Shown here one piece after another: positions 36,812 to 45,164 of a stretch of DNA of 64,000 nucleotides. Under the pieces are notes generated by a model. That model did not search any database. It saw only the letters and a program-made list of their open reading frames with translations, and was not told the DNA's origin. Each line of letters starts with the position of its first letter. Positions within the stretch are counted from its first letter, which is position 1. Position numbers and translations under genes: made by a program. This DNA comes from an uncultured Hyphomicrobiales bacterium (lineage in GTDB: Bacteria > Pseudomonadota > Alphaproteobacteria > Rhizobiales > Devosiaceae): positions 1-64,000 of the forward strand of contig CAIMLX010000254.1 of the NCBI GenBank assembly GCA_903842455.1, in the 5' to 3' direction.

Positions 36812-38077
36812 CTACTGCTTGCCCATGGCGGCGAGCGTCTCGTCGAGCCAGACGAGCGCATCCTTGGCGCTCTTTTCGCCCGAGGCGGCATAGGCTGCCG
36901 CCTGGTAGAAGGCCTCGGCGACCGGCACGGGGTACTTGTTGTCGGGCGGCGGCACGATGCCGCTGGCATTGCTCATCAGGGCCAGCATGGCCTGCGTCTG
37001 CTCATCCAGCTTGGCCTTCTCGCTGACGCCCTGCACCGGGCTCATCTGCCCGCTCTCGGCCCACTTCACCTGGCTGGCTTCGGAAGTGAGGAACTTCAGG
37101 AACTTGATCGCCTCGGCCGGCTGCTGCGCGTCCTTGTGCACGACCAGCCCGGTGATAGTGCCGATCACGCTGTTGGCAAGCGGATGCGCCGGATCGATCG
37201 GCGGCGTGTTGAACTGACCGTACTCGAAACCTTCCTCGGCGAGGTTGGCGGTCTCGGACACCAGCCACGACCCGATCGGATGCATCACCGCACCCTCCTG
37301 GAAGAACGTCGCCATGGCCGGATCGGCACCGAGCGCCTGCATATCCTTGTTGAACGCCCCGACCTCGTGCAGGCCCACCAGCAGGTTCAGCGCCTTCTCG
37401 AACTCAGGCGTGTTGAACGGCGCTTCCTGCTTGAAGGCGGCGATGTAGGCGTCAGGCGGCACCACCATGGCGGCGATGTGACCGGCCCAGTTGCCCAGCG
37501 GCCAGAACTCGTTGTTGCCCTCGACGATGGGCGTCTCGCCGGCTTCGGCCAGTGTCTTGTTCAGCGCCACGAACTCGTCCCAGGTCGCGGGCGGCGTCAG
37601 GTTGTACTCGGCGAAGATCTTCTTATTGTACCAGATGGTGTTGGTCAGATCGAGCGAGAGCGGCACCAGGTACGGCTTGCCATCCACCATGGTGCCGGCG
37701 CCATCGGTCCACACGGCGTCGGAGAAGCTTTCCTTCCACCCGTCGGTGGCCATCGCTTCGGTCAGGTCGTAGGCGTAGCCCGCCTCGACGTCACGCTGCA
37801 CCGGGTAGCCGGCCCACTCGAAGAAGATGTCCGGGACCTCGTTGCTCTTCAGCTGCGTGATCAGGCCCTGGTTCGAGTACTGGTCGTCATCGAACACGAT
37901 CTGGTTGATCGTGATACCCGGGTTCGCCGCCTCGAAATCGGCGATGATCGCGTCGAGCGCCACCCGGCTCGCGCCGCCGGTGATCGAATGGGTGAACCGC
38001 ACTTCCTGCGCCAGCGCAGTGGTGCACATCAAGATCGCCACGGCTGACACCGCCAGCGGGAACTTCAAAGCCTGCAT
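36812..38077 (-). CDS. Carbohydrate ABC transporter substrate-binding protein
   Basis: A 421-residue periplasmic binding protein. The signal peptide (MQALKFPLAVSAVAILMCTT then ALA) cuts before QEVRF. The mature part shows DAIIADFEAANPGITINQ, NTIWYNKKIFAEYNL and a PIGSWLVSE segment typical of MalE-like proteins. First gene of the operon that encodes the GH84 enzyme, divergent from the GntR/UTRA gene. Linkage to GH84 points to an aminosugar-containing ligand, such as a GlcNAc glycoside; this is inference. Confidence 0.92.
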   Translation of the reverse strand: MQALKFPLAVSAVAILMCTTALAQEVRFTHSITGGASRVALDAIIADFEAANPGITINQIVFDDDQYSNQGLITQLKSNEVPDIFFEWAGYPVQRDVEAGYAYDLTEAMATDGWKESFSDAVWTDGAGTMVDGKPYLVPLSLDLTNTIWYNKKIFAEYNLTPPATWDEFVALNKTLAEAGETPIVEGNNEFWPLGNWAGHIAAMVVPPDAYIAAFKQEAPFNTPEFEKALNLLVGLHEVGAFNKDMQALGADPAMATFFQEGAVMHPIGSWLVSETANLAEEGFEYGQFNTPPIDPAHPLANSVIGTITGLVVHKDAQQPAEAIKFLKFLTSEASQVKWAESGQMSPVQGVSEKAKLDEQTQAMLALMSNASGIVPPPDNKYPVPVAEAFYQAAAYAASGEKSAKDALVWLDETLAAMGKQ

Positions 38078-38129
38078 GCCAAGTACCCCTTGCTACACGC
38101 CGCCCGCACTCGCGGCACGGCTCGTCTAC

Positions 38130-38147
38130 TGGTACGTTATTGGTTTA
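38130..38147. promoter_or_regulatory. Candidate GntR half-sites between divergent promoters
   Basis: Two TGGT half-sites (38130 and 38141) spaced 11 bp, one helical turn, in the 183-base region between the binding-protein gene and the GntR gene. A second symmetric element CATACCGGTTATG covers the GntR start. UTRA-type regulators often bind TGGT/ACCA-containing sites, but neither match is strong. Confidence 0.3.
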
Positions 38148-38260
38148 CGGAGATTTGTCCATAGCGCGAATGACGCAAGCTCAAATCCGCAAAAAGGCGA
38201 TCGTGATGGATAGGGACCGGTTGGGGGGCTTGCCATCTTCAGGCCAAAATCATACCGGTT

Positions 38261-39028
38261 ATGGGAGAGCTGTTGCAAAAAAGGCGGACACCGTTGGAAT
38301 TCTACGCGGCATTGCGGGATCGGATGGACCGTCAGCACGGCCCCTTGGGAGAGCGCCTGCGCAACGCGCTGGCCGCTGTGATCGAGGGTGGCGCGATCGT
38401 TCCAGGCGAATCACTCCCCTCCGAGCGCGAGATGGCCGAGCAACTCGACGTCTCTCGTTCTACCCTACGCCAGGGCCTGAAGGAACTGGCGCAGATGGGT
38501 CTCGTCACCACCCGGCCCGGCGCCGGCACGGTGGTAACCGGTCGCATACCGAAAGCCCTGTCGCGTCTGTCCGGTTTTACCGAGGACATGCGCCTGCGCG
38601 GCCTGCTGGCCAGCTCGCGGGTGGTCGAGTGCTCCATCGCTCCGATTTCGCCCGATGACGCCTTCCGCACCGGCTTGCCGCTGGGCACCCCGATGATGAC
38701 GCTGGTCCGCCTGCGCATGGCCGGCGAGGAGTCGCTTTCATACGAGCGTGCCATGGTTCCGGTGGAAACCGTCGGCCCCACCTACGACGGCTCAGGCTCC
38801 CTCTACGAACGCATGGACGAGCGCAATGCGCGCCCCCGCCGCATCCTGCAGTCCCTGCAGGCCATCGAGGCGCCGGCCGACATTGCCCGCCACCTCGGCA
38901 TCCGCGAGGGCGCGGCGGTACTGGAGATCACCCAGCTCGGCTACGGCGAAAACGGCTCGGTGGTCGAGGATGCGATCAGTTGGTACCGCGGCGATCGCTA
39001 CAAATATGTCGGCGAGATCCGTGGCTGA
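38261..39028 (+). CDS. GntR family transcriptional regulator, UTRA (HutC/NagR-like) domain
   Basis: A 255-residue regulator: wHTH with PSEREMAEQLDVSRSTLRQG (about residues 51-70) and a UTRA domain containing LRMAGEESLSYERAMVP and AISWYRGDRYKYVGE at the C-terminus. The latter is the NagR/YvoA-type ending that closes around an aminosugar phosphate in characterised members. Divergent from the GH84 transporter operon and upstream of a sugar-isomerase-type SIS gene, so it probably responds to a GlcNAc-derived effector. Confidence 0.88.
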   Translation: MGELLQKRRTPLEFYAALRDRMDRQHGPLGERLRNALAAVIEGGAIVPGESLPSEREMAEQLDVSRSTLRQGLKELAQMGLVTTRPGAGTVVTGRIPKALSRLSGFTEDMRLRGLLASSRVVECSIAPISPDDAFRTGLPLGTPMMTLVRLRMAGEESLSYERAMVPVETVGPTYDGSGSLYERMDERNARPRRILQSLQAIEAPADIARHLGIREGAAVLEITQLGYGENGSVVEDAISWYRGDRYKYVGEIRG

Positions 39029-39029
39029 C

Positions 39030-39770
39030 ATGCAATCACTCCGCACCCGCTACCGCGACCAGTTGTTCGGCATCATCGACAATGTCATCAGCAGGCAGTC
39101 CGCATCGCTCGACGCCGCCCGTGACGCCCTGGCCGAGGCCCTGGGAGCGGATCACCTGCTCTACGTCGCCGGCTCCGGCCATTCGCACATGCTCGCCGAG
39201 GAAGCATTCTACCGCGCCGGCGGCATAGCCCAGGCTCAGGCCATCCTCGATCCCGACCTGATGCTCCACATGGGCGCCGAGCGTTCCACCCTGCTTGAGC
39301 GCGAGGAGGGACGGGCCGAGCGCGTGCTGGCCGGCTATCCCGTTGGTCCGGGCGACATCGTCGTGATCGCCTCGAACTCGGGCCGGAACGCCTACCCCAT
39401 CGAGATGGCGCTTGGCGCCAAGGCCCGCGGCGCCACCACCATTGCCCTCACCTCGCTGCGCCACGCCAAGAAGACCACCTCGCGCCACCACTCCGGCAAG
39501 CTGCTCTATCAGGTCACCGACCTCGTGCTCGACAATGACGGCGAATATGGCGACGCCGGCCTCGACATCGCTGGCCGGGACGTCCGGATGGGCCCCACCT
39601 CGACACTGGTCGGCGTTTACATCCTCAACACCATCCTCGCCGAAGCCGTGAACCAGCTCGCCGGCCGCGGTGTCGATATCGATGTCTATCAGAGCGCCAA
39701 CATGCAGGGCGCCGAACACGACGCCGAAGCCATGATCGCCAAGTGGCGCCCCCGCATTCGCGGACTCTAG
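39030..39770 (+). CDS. SIS domain-containing protein (UPF0309-like sugar isomerase/binding)
   Basis: A 246-residue protein with a single SIS domain. VAGSGHSHMLAEEAFYRAGG near residue 42 and IASNSGRNAYPIEMAL near 113 are the phosphosugar-binding loops; LDPDLMLHMGAERSTLLER and SRHHSGKLLY are typical of the UPF0309 group. The start is the ATG one base after the GntR stop; a GTG nine bases earlier is possible. Without the second SIS domain of GlmS or NagB-II it is more likely a binding, isomerase or etherase-like protein acting on an aminosugar phosphate. The 3' end overlaps the convergent DHDPS-like gene by four bases. Confidence 0.85.
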   Translation: MQSLRTRYRDQLFGIIDNVISRQSASLDAARDALAEALGADHLLYVAGSGHSHMLAEEAFYRAGGIAQAQAILDPDLMLHMGAERSTLLEREEGRAERVLAGYPVGPGDIVVIASNSGRNAYPIEMALGAKARGATTIALTSLRHAKKTTSRHHSGKLLYQVTDLVLDNDGEYGDAGLDIAGRDVRMGPTSTLVGVYILNTILAEAVNQLAGRGVDIDVYQSANMQGAEHDAEAMIAKWRPRIRGL

Positions 39771-40675
39771 GCCGGGACGCTCCGTAACCGGGCTTCCATG
39801 TCCTGCTGCTGCTCCACCGTGAGCGGCAGCAGCGGCGGCCGCAGCCGGTTCCAGCCCGCGTCCTCGTCGCGCCGCGCCAGCAGGGCCTTGATCGCCGGCA
39901 GCTGCGTGCCATAGGCCATCGACACGGCGCGCCAGCCTTCCAGCCGGGCCTGCGCCTCGGCCAGTTCGCCGGCGCGCGCCGGGTCGTTCCACGCCTCGTA
40001 TACCACCCGCAGGTCCGGGGCGCAGAGGTTGGACACCGCCGTGATGCAGCCGGCACCGCCCGCCTGCAGCACCTGCGCAAACAGCGGATCTGACCCCACC
40101 AGTACCGCGAAATCGGGGCGGAGCCCGCAATAACCGCGCGTCGTCTCGAGCTTGCCGGAGCTGTCCTTGATCCCCGCGACGATACCCGGAAAGGCCGAGA
40201 TCAGCCGCGCCACGAGGTCGAGGCTCAGCGGCACGCCGGACTGGTGCGGAATGTTGTAGAGCACGACCCTCAGCCGGTCGTCAGCCACGCCCTCGATGAT
40301 CCGTGCATAGGCCGCGAACACCCCGTCGTCGGGCACGCTCTTGTAGTAGAATGGCGGCAGCATCACCGCGCGCGTCACCCCGAGGCTGAGCGCGTGCTTC
40401 GTCAGTTCCACCGTCTCCGGGATCGCCGCGACCCCGACGCCCGGGGCCAGTTGCTCAGGCGTCACGCCACCGGCAAGCACCGCCTCGAGCATCGCCTTGC
40501 GCTCGCCGACGGAAAACGAGTTCGCTTCGCCCGTCGTCCCTAGTAGCGCTATCCCGTCGCAGCCATTGTCGAGCAGCCAGCGGCACTGCCGGTCCAGCTT
40601 CGCCCGGTCGACGTTCAGGGCCTCGTCGAGCGGCGTCGCCACCGCCGACCACACGCCGCGGATCGCAAACTGCAT
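39767..40675 (-). CDS. Dihydrodipicolinate synthase family protein (DapA/NanA fold aldolase)
   Basis: A 302-residue (beta/alpha)8 Schiff-base aldolase: LLGTTGEANS (Thr pair), Tyr in VVLYNIPHQSG, and the catalytic Lys in AGIKDSSGK. In true DapA the segment after the Tyr carries an Arg (YNVPSRTG-type) that binds the second carboxylate; here it is YNIPHQSG, so lysine-pathway DapA is unlikely. It could be a 2-keto-3-deoxy acid or N-acetylneuraminate-lyase-like aldolase. The start overlaps the stop of epmB (TGATG), so it is in the epmAB operon despite the apparent lack of functional link. Confidence 0.85.
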   Translation of the reverse strand: MQFAIRGVWSAVATPLDEALNVDRAKLDRQCRWLLDNGCDGIALLGTTGEANSFSVGERKAMLEAVLAGGVTPEQLAPGVGVAAIPETVELTKHALSLGVTRAVMLPPFYYKSVPDDGVFAAYARIIEGVADDRLRVVLYNIPHQSGVPLSLDLVARLISAFPGIVAGIKDSSGKLETTRGYCGLRPDFAVLVGSDPLFAQVLQAGGAGCITAVSNLCAPDLRVVYEAWNDPARAGELAEAQARLEGWRAVSMAYGTQLPAIKALLARRDEDAGWNRLRPPLLPLTVEQQQDMEARLRSVPA

Positions 40676-41733
40676 CACTTCTCTCCCTCTGGTGGATAGC
40701 GGTGTTCTCCTCCCCGCCAGTCCGAAACCGTATAGCAGCCGTCTCCGGCGGACCGGATGTTGGCCGCCATGATCGGCGCCTTGCCATGTCCACCGGGAAT
40801 GTCGAGCACATAGGTTGGTTGCGCCAGCCCTGAAATGCGTCCGCGCAACCCGGTCACCAGCCGCTGCCCCTCGTCGATCGGCACCCGGAAATGCGACGTC
40901 CCCGGCGCCAGGTCCGGGTGGTGCAGGTAGTAGGGCCGCACCCGCGTCTCGACGAACCCGCGCATCAGTGCCGCCAGCGTATCGGGATCATCGTTGACGC
41001 CCCGCAGCAGCACCGTCTGGCTCAGCAGCACGATGCCCGCATCCACCATCCGTCCGATCGCCGCCCGCGCGGCATCGGTCAACTCGCGCGGATGGTTGGC
41101 GTGCACGGCGAGATACGTCGCCTTGCCCGACGCCTTGAGCGCCGCGACCAGCTTGTCGTCCACCCGCTCCGGCTCCACCACCGGCACGCGCGTATGGAAC
41201 CGCACCACCTTCACGTGCTCGATATCGCTGAGCCGCGCCATCATCTCATTGAGCCGCCGCGCCGAGAGCACCAGCGGGTCGCCACCCGTGAGGATCACCT
41301 CCCAGATTTCGGTGTGCGCGCGGATATACCCGATGGCGGCGTCCATCTGCTCCGGCGTCAGGGTGCCGAGCCCCTCGGGCCCCACCATTTCGCGGCGGAA
41401 ACAGAACCGGCAGTAGACCGGGCACACATGCACGGCCTTCAGCAGCACCCGATCCGGATAGCGATGCACGATCCCTTCGACCGGCGAATGCGTCAGGTCG
41501 CCGATCGGGTCCGCCCGCTCGTCCGGCGTCACTGTCAGTTCGGCGAGGTCCGGCACGAACTGCCGCGCGATCGGATCGTTCGGGTCGTCGCGGTCGATGA
41601 GTCCTGCCACCGCCGGCGTGATTGCCACGGCGTAGCGCTCGGCGACCCGCTGCAAATCCGGCAGACGCGAAGCCGGCGCGAGCCCGGCTTCCACCAGTTC
41701 GCCCGGCGTACGAATGGCCCGATCCTGCTTCAT
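40675..41733 (-). CDS. epmB: Lysine 2,3-aminomutase-like protein, EF-P modification enzyme EpmB
   Basis: A 352-residue radical SAM enzyme. The cluster-binding C104-x3-C108-x2-C111 is in HVCPVYCRFCFR. EVILTGGDPLVLS and PLP-site residues follow, and the C-terminus is YVLDIPGGHGKAPI, where EpmB/KamA bind PLP. EpmB converts alpha-lysine to beta-lysine for attachment to elongation factor P. The length matches EpmB rather than the longer fermentation enzyme KamA. ATG at 41733 with GGGAGG six bases upstream; the frame is open to 42315, but that part is a shadow of epmA. Overlaps epmA by four bases. Confidence 0.92.
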   Translation of the reverse strand: MKQDRAIRTPGELVEAGLAPASRLPDLQRVAERYAVAITPAVAGLIDRDDPNDPIARQFVPDLAELTVTPDERADPIGDLTHSPVEGIVHRYPDRVLLKAVHVCPVYCRFCFRREMVGPEGLGTLTPEQMDAAIGYIRAHTEIWEVILTGGDPLVLSARRLNEMMARLSDIEHVKVVRFHTRVPVVEPERVDDKLVAALKASGKATYLAVHANHPRELTDAARAAIGRMVDAGIVLLSQTVLLRGVNDDPDTLAALMRGFVETRVRPYYLHHPDLAPGTSHFRVPIDEGQRLVTGLRGRISGLAQPTYVLDIPGGHGKAPIMAANIRSAGDGCYTVSDWRGGEHRYPPEGEK

Positions 41734-42788
41734 CGCTCGCCTCCCGCCACCGGCACCCACAGCACATCCTCGATCCGCGGCGCCCCGGTCGCCAGCATCA
41801 CCAGCCGGTCGAACCCGAGCGCTACCCCAGAGCTCTCTGGCATCAGCGGCAACGCGGCAAGCAGATCTTCGTCGATCGGATAGCGCTCGCCATAAAGCCG
41901 CGCCTTCTCGTCCATCTCGAGCTCGAACCGCCGCCGCTGCTCGGCCGCATCGGTCAACTCGCCGAACCCGTTGGACAGTTCCACCCCGCATGCGTAAAGC
42001 TCGAACCGCTCCGACACCCGCCGGTCGTCGGCCGTCCGCCGCGCCAGCGCCGCCTCGGCGGCCGGGTAGCGATCCAGCACCGTGATCTGGCCCAACCCCA
42101 GCGCCGGCTCCACCATCTCCACCAGCACCCGGCTGAACAGGTACGACCAGGTGAACTCCCCCGGCACGGTCAGCCCCACGCCGCGCATCAGCTCGGCAAG
42201 CGCCCCGGCATCGGTATTGCCCTCGGCATCCATCGTCGCGAACAGGTCGATCCCGGCATACTCGCGGAACGCCTCCACCACGCTCACCCGCTGCGGCTCG
42301 GCGAACGGGTCGCATGTCCGCCCGCGATAGCGCAACTGCTCCGCCCGCGTCGTCCGCGCCGCCACCCGGCAGAGCGCGATGCAGTCGGCGATCACCGCAT
42401 CATAGGCCTCCCCCGCACGATACCATTCGAGCATCGTGAACTCGGGGTGGTGCAGCGCAGTGCGCTCGCGGTTGCGCCACACATGCCCGATCGCGGCGAT
42501 CCGCCGCTCGCCCGCCGCCAGCAGCTTCTTCATCGAGAACTCCGGCGAGGTATGGAGATACATCGTCTCCCCCGCCCCATCGTTGCCGATCATCGTGGTG
42601 GCAAAAGCGTGCAGGTGCGTCTCGTTGCCCGGCGACCGTTGCAGGCCCGGCGGATCGATGAGCACGAAGTCATGCTCGACGAAATACCCGCGCACCCCAA
42701 GCTCGATCCGATTGCGCCCGAGCAGCACCGGCCGTCGGTCCGCATGTCTCGAGGGGCTCCACCACGGCGATACAGCGTCATTGGTCAC
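41730..42788 (-). CDS. epmA: EF-P--(R)-beta-lysine ligase EpmA (GenX/PoxA)
   Basis: A 352-residue class II lysyl-tRNA synthetase paralogue without an anticodon-binding domain. Opening [15 protein letters not shown], motif 2 [24 protein letters not shown]-type [23 protein letters not shown] and motif 3 [11 protein letters not shown] are all visible. It charges beta-lysine onto EF-P. I placed the start at the GTG at 42788, where the family normally begins; an in-frame GTG at 42860 would add a Cys-rich tail unlike the family. Operon order epmA-epmB, divergent from efp. Confidence 0.92.
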   Translation of the reverse strand: MTNDAVSPWWSPSRHADRRPVLLGRNRIELGVRGYFVEHDFVLIDPPGLQRSPGNETHLHAFATTMIGNDGAGETMYLHTSPEFSMKKLLAAGERRIAAIGHVWRNRERTALHHPEFTMLEWYRAGEAYDAVIADCIALCRVAARTTRAEQLRYRGRTCDPFAEPQRVSVVEAFREYAGIDLFATMDAEGNTDAGALAELMRGVGLTVPGEFTWSYLFSRVLVEMVEPALGLGQITVLDRYPAAEAALARRTADDRRVSERFELYACGVELSNGFGELTDAAEQRRRFELEMDEKARLYGERYPIDEDLLAALPLMPESSGVALGFDRLVMLATGAPRIEDVLWVPVAGGER

Positions 42789-42931
42789 GTGAGGCGGCTC
42801 TTTCGGGCAACAGGACTGGCAGTTTTTCAAGAAATGGGGTATCGGGCCGCACCCGAACACTAAGTCAGCGCGTCCGCCGGCCTCCGTTGCCGCTCTCTAG
42901 GCCGCCGCCAACCGTTGAACAAGGAAGAATA

Positions 42932-43504
42932 ATGGTCAAGGTCATCGCCTCGTCCCTGCGCAAAGGCAATGTCGTCGAGCATGACGACGGCAAGCTCTAC
43001 ATCGTCCTCGTCGCCGAGAATATCCACCCCGGCAAGGGCAACTCGGTGACCAAGGTCGACATGCGCCGCATGTCTGACGGCGTGAAGGTTGCCGCCAGCT
43101 GGCGCACCGTCGAGATGGTCGAGAAGGCCGATGTCGATGAGCGCGCTTACAACTTCCTCTACAATGACGGCGAAGGCTACCACTTTATGGAGCCCACCAC
43201 CTTTGATCAGATCACCATGCACGAAGACGTCGTCGGCGACGCCGCCGCCTACCTCGTCGATGGCATGCAGGTGTTCATCAAGACGTTCGAGGGCGCTGCC
43301 CTCGCGATCGAACTGCCGCAGCGCGTCACGCTCGAAATCGTCGAAACCGAGCCGGTGATCAAAAACCAGACCGCCTCGTCCTCGTTCAAGCCGGCCACGC
43401 TGAACAACGGCGTCAAGACCATGGTCCCGCCCCACATCGGCGTCGGCACCCGCGTCGTGGTGATGACCGAAGACGGCTCCTACGTCGAACGCGCGAAAGA
43501 CTGA
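42932..43504 (+). CDS. efp: Elongation factor P
   Basis: A 190-residue three-domain EF-P that relieves ribosome stalling at polyproline. The modified loop NIHPGKGNS places the acceptor lysine at K35, matching K34 of E. coli, and the nearby epmA and epmB genes supply the beta-lysyl modification. Domain III ends with [27 protein letters not shown] lies a few bases before the ATG at 42932; the upstream in-frame ATG at 42887 has no ribosome-binding site. Confidence 0.96.
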   Translation: MVKVIASSLRKGNVVEHDDGKLYIVLVAENIHPGKGNSVTKVDMRRMSDGVKVAASWRTVEMVEKADVDERAYNFLYNDGEGYHFMEPTTFDQITMHEDVVGDAAAYLVDGMQVFIKTFEGAALAIELPQRVTLEIVETEPVIKNQTASSSFKPATLNNGVKTMVPPHIGVGTRVVVMTEDGSYVERAKD

Positions 43505-43508
43505 TCGT

Positions 43509-43709
43509 CCCCTCACCCGGCGGCTTCGCCGCCACCCTCTCCCTCACGGGGAGAGGGGAACAGCGCCCAGCCTCGCACTAGGTGGCCCTTCTCCCCTTGT
43601 GGGACTTCGAGCCGTGCCGGAGGCAAAATCGCTCCAGCGGAGCGATTTTCGGTGAGAAGGCCTTGAGAGCTATGCTCGAAAGGCTGGTGCCGGCAGGCGG
43701 ATGAGGGGT
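43509..43709. repeat. Family B repeat interrupted by a palindromic insert
   Basis: The left end CCCCTCACCCGGCGGC and right end CGGATGAGGGGT are those of the dispersed element. Its usual TTGTGGGAGAAGG core is split after TTGTGGGA by about 50 bases that include a perfect 11-bp palindrome (AAAATCGCTCC-AGC-GGAGCGATTTT, 43625-43649). It lies between convergent efp and udgX-like genes. Confidence 0.75.
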
Positions 43710-43724
43710 CGGCGCGCAGCGCCG

Positions 43725-45164
43725 CTACCACCCCATCGCCCCCTTGATCCCCCGCAGATCCTCGACAAACCGCGCCCGTTCCCGCGCCGCTTCTTCCCGA
43801 TCCGGTATCCGCAGCAGATACGATGGGTGCACCGTCGCGTACATCCGCGTCCCGTCCGCCAGCACCGTCACCCTGCCCCGCACCGACCCCAGCGTCGTCG
43901 TCGACCCGGCGAGGCTCGACACCGCCGTTGCGCCCATCGCCACGATCAGCGTCGGTTTCACCATCTCCCGTTCGAGCCCCAGCCAGAAGCTGCACGCTTT
44001 CACCTCACCGGCATTCGGCCGTTGGTGCAGCCGCTTCTTCCCCTTCGGCACGAACTTGAAGTGCTTCACCGCATTGGTGACATAGGCCCGCTCGCGATCG
44101 AGCCCCGCCTCCGCCATCGCCGCATCGAACACCTTCCCCGCCGGCCCGACGAACGGTTTCCCCGACAGATCCTCCTGATCGCCCGGCTGCTCTCCGACGA
44201 ACATCAACTCAGCCGAGGCCGACCCCTGCCCCATCACCGCCTGCGTCGCCATTTCGTACAGCGGGCACCGCCGGCACGCATCGACCCCAGCCTTCACCTC
44301 GGCCAGCGAGGTAAAAACCTCGGTCACCGGCAGCCCTGGCTCGGCCCGTTCCATCTGCTTCAGGTGCCGCGACGGCGGGATGCTCGCCATCCGCTCGATC
44401 ATCGCCTCCTCCGCCGCCTTGGCGCCGCGGATCAGCTCGGGAATGAGTTCGGCCTCGGGCAGGTTGCGCCAGTATTTCACCGGCATCTCCGACTTCATCA
44501 TCGCCAGCTTCAGCCGCGCCGGGTTGAAGATCGCCGCGAAGTAGCTCTTCCACACCGGATCCAGCGCATCATCGGCCGGCACGTCCTCCTTGTGCCCCCC
44601 GTCGCCGAACTCCAGCCGCTCCCCGTCCCAGAACGCCGACCGGTACGGCGTCACGATCCCCCACAGCATGCCGGCAAACCGCCGCGCAAAGAACGGCGCC
44701 GTGCGCTCGAGCACGAAATGCTCCGGCTCGAACCACGCCACGAACCGCTCGCGCCCGCTGTCGTCGACGATCTCCTTGAACCGCACGAAGGCCTTCATCT
44801 TGTGCGCGTCGCGGCGCACCGCCGACACCCGCCGGTCGAGCTTCCCCACATCGGGGTCCGACCGCACCTCCATCAGCTCCTTGTCCTTCTGCAGCCGCCA
44901 CAGCAGCCGGTAGAGCAGCCCGAACCGCTCGGGATCGGAGTGGCAGATGCCCGCCTCGGCCCAATCGATGAACCGCTGCGGCACCGTGCCCACCTTCCGC
45001 CCCGTCACCTGCCCGACGCTCTGCTCCGCCCCGAACAGGTCCTGCGGCGCCCCCGGATCGACCCAGATCACCTCGTCCGGCGGCACCGCCTCGAGCAGCA
45101 ACCGCCGCGCCACCCCCCGCCACTCGGCGAAATCGTTGCGCGAGGTGAGATGGACGGTTTGCAT
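43725..45164 (-). CDS. UdgX family uracil-DNA binding protein fused to DUF4130
   Basis: A 479-residue fusion. The N-terminal half (VRFKEIVDDSGRERFVAWFEPEHF, FARRFAGMLWGIVTP) is DUF4130 (TIGR03915 type). The C-terminal half is a family-4/5-like uracil-DNA glycosylase fold: CRRCPLY with cluster-binding Cys, FVGEQPGDQED, TNAVKHFKF, the loop KKRLHQRP (His at about residue 380) and HPSYLL. In characterised UdgX the His of this KRRIH-type loop forms a covalent bond with uracil. The start overlaps the stop of the radical SAM gene (TGATG), so the two are coupled. Confidence 0.9.
   Translation of the reverse strand: MQTVHLTSRNDFAEWRGVARRLLLEAVPPDEVIWVDPGAPQDLFGAEQSVGQVTGRKVGTVPQRFIDWAEAGICHSDPERFGLLYRLLWRLQKDKELMEVRSDPDVGKLDRRVSAVRRDAHKMKAFVRFKEIVDDSGRERFVAWFEPEHFVLERTAPFFARRFAGMLWGIVTPYRSAFWDGERLEFGDGGHKEDVPADDALDPVWKSYFAAIFNPARLKLAMMKSEMPVKYWRNLPEAELIPELIRGAKAAEEAMIERMASIPPSRHLKQMERAEPGLPVTEVFTSLAEVKAGVDACRRCPLYEMATQAVMGQGSASAELMFVGEQPGDQEDLSGKPFVGPAGKVFDAAMAEAGLDRERAYVTNAVKHFKFVPKGKKRLHQRPNAGEVKACSFWLGLEREMVKPTLIVAMGATAVSSLAGSTTTLGSVRGRVTVLADGTRMYATVHPSYLLRIPDREEAARERARFVEDLRGIKGAMGW

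Noticed and set aside
39767-40675. Calling the DHDPS-like gene dapA
   Set aside because: The segment after the active-site Tyr lacks the Arg that marks DapA; only the family can be stated.
41734-42315. Upstream extension of epmB
   Set aside because: It is the shadow frame of epmA; the ATG at 41733 has a good ribosome-binding site and normal family length.
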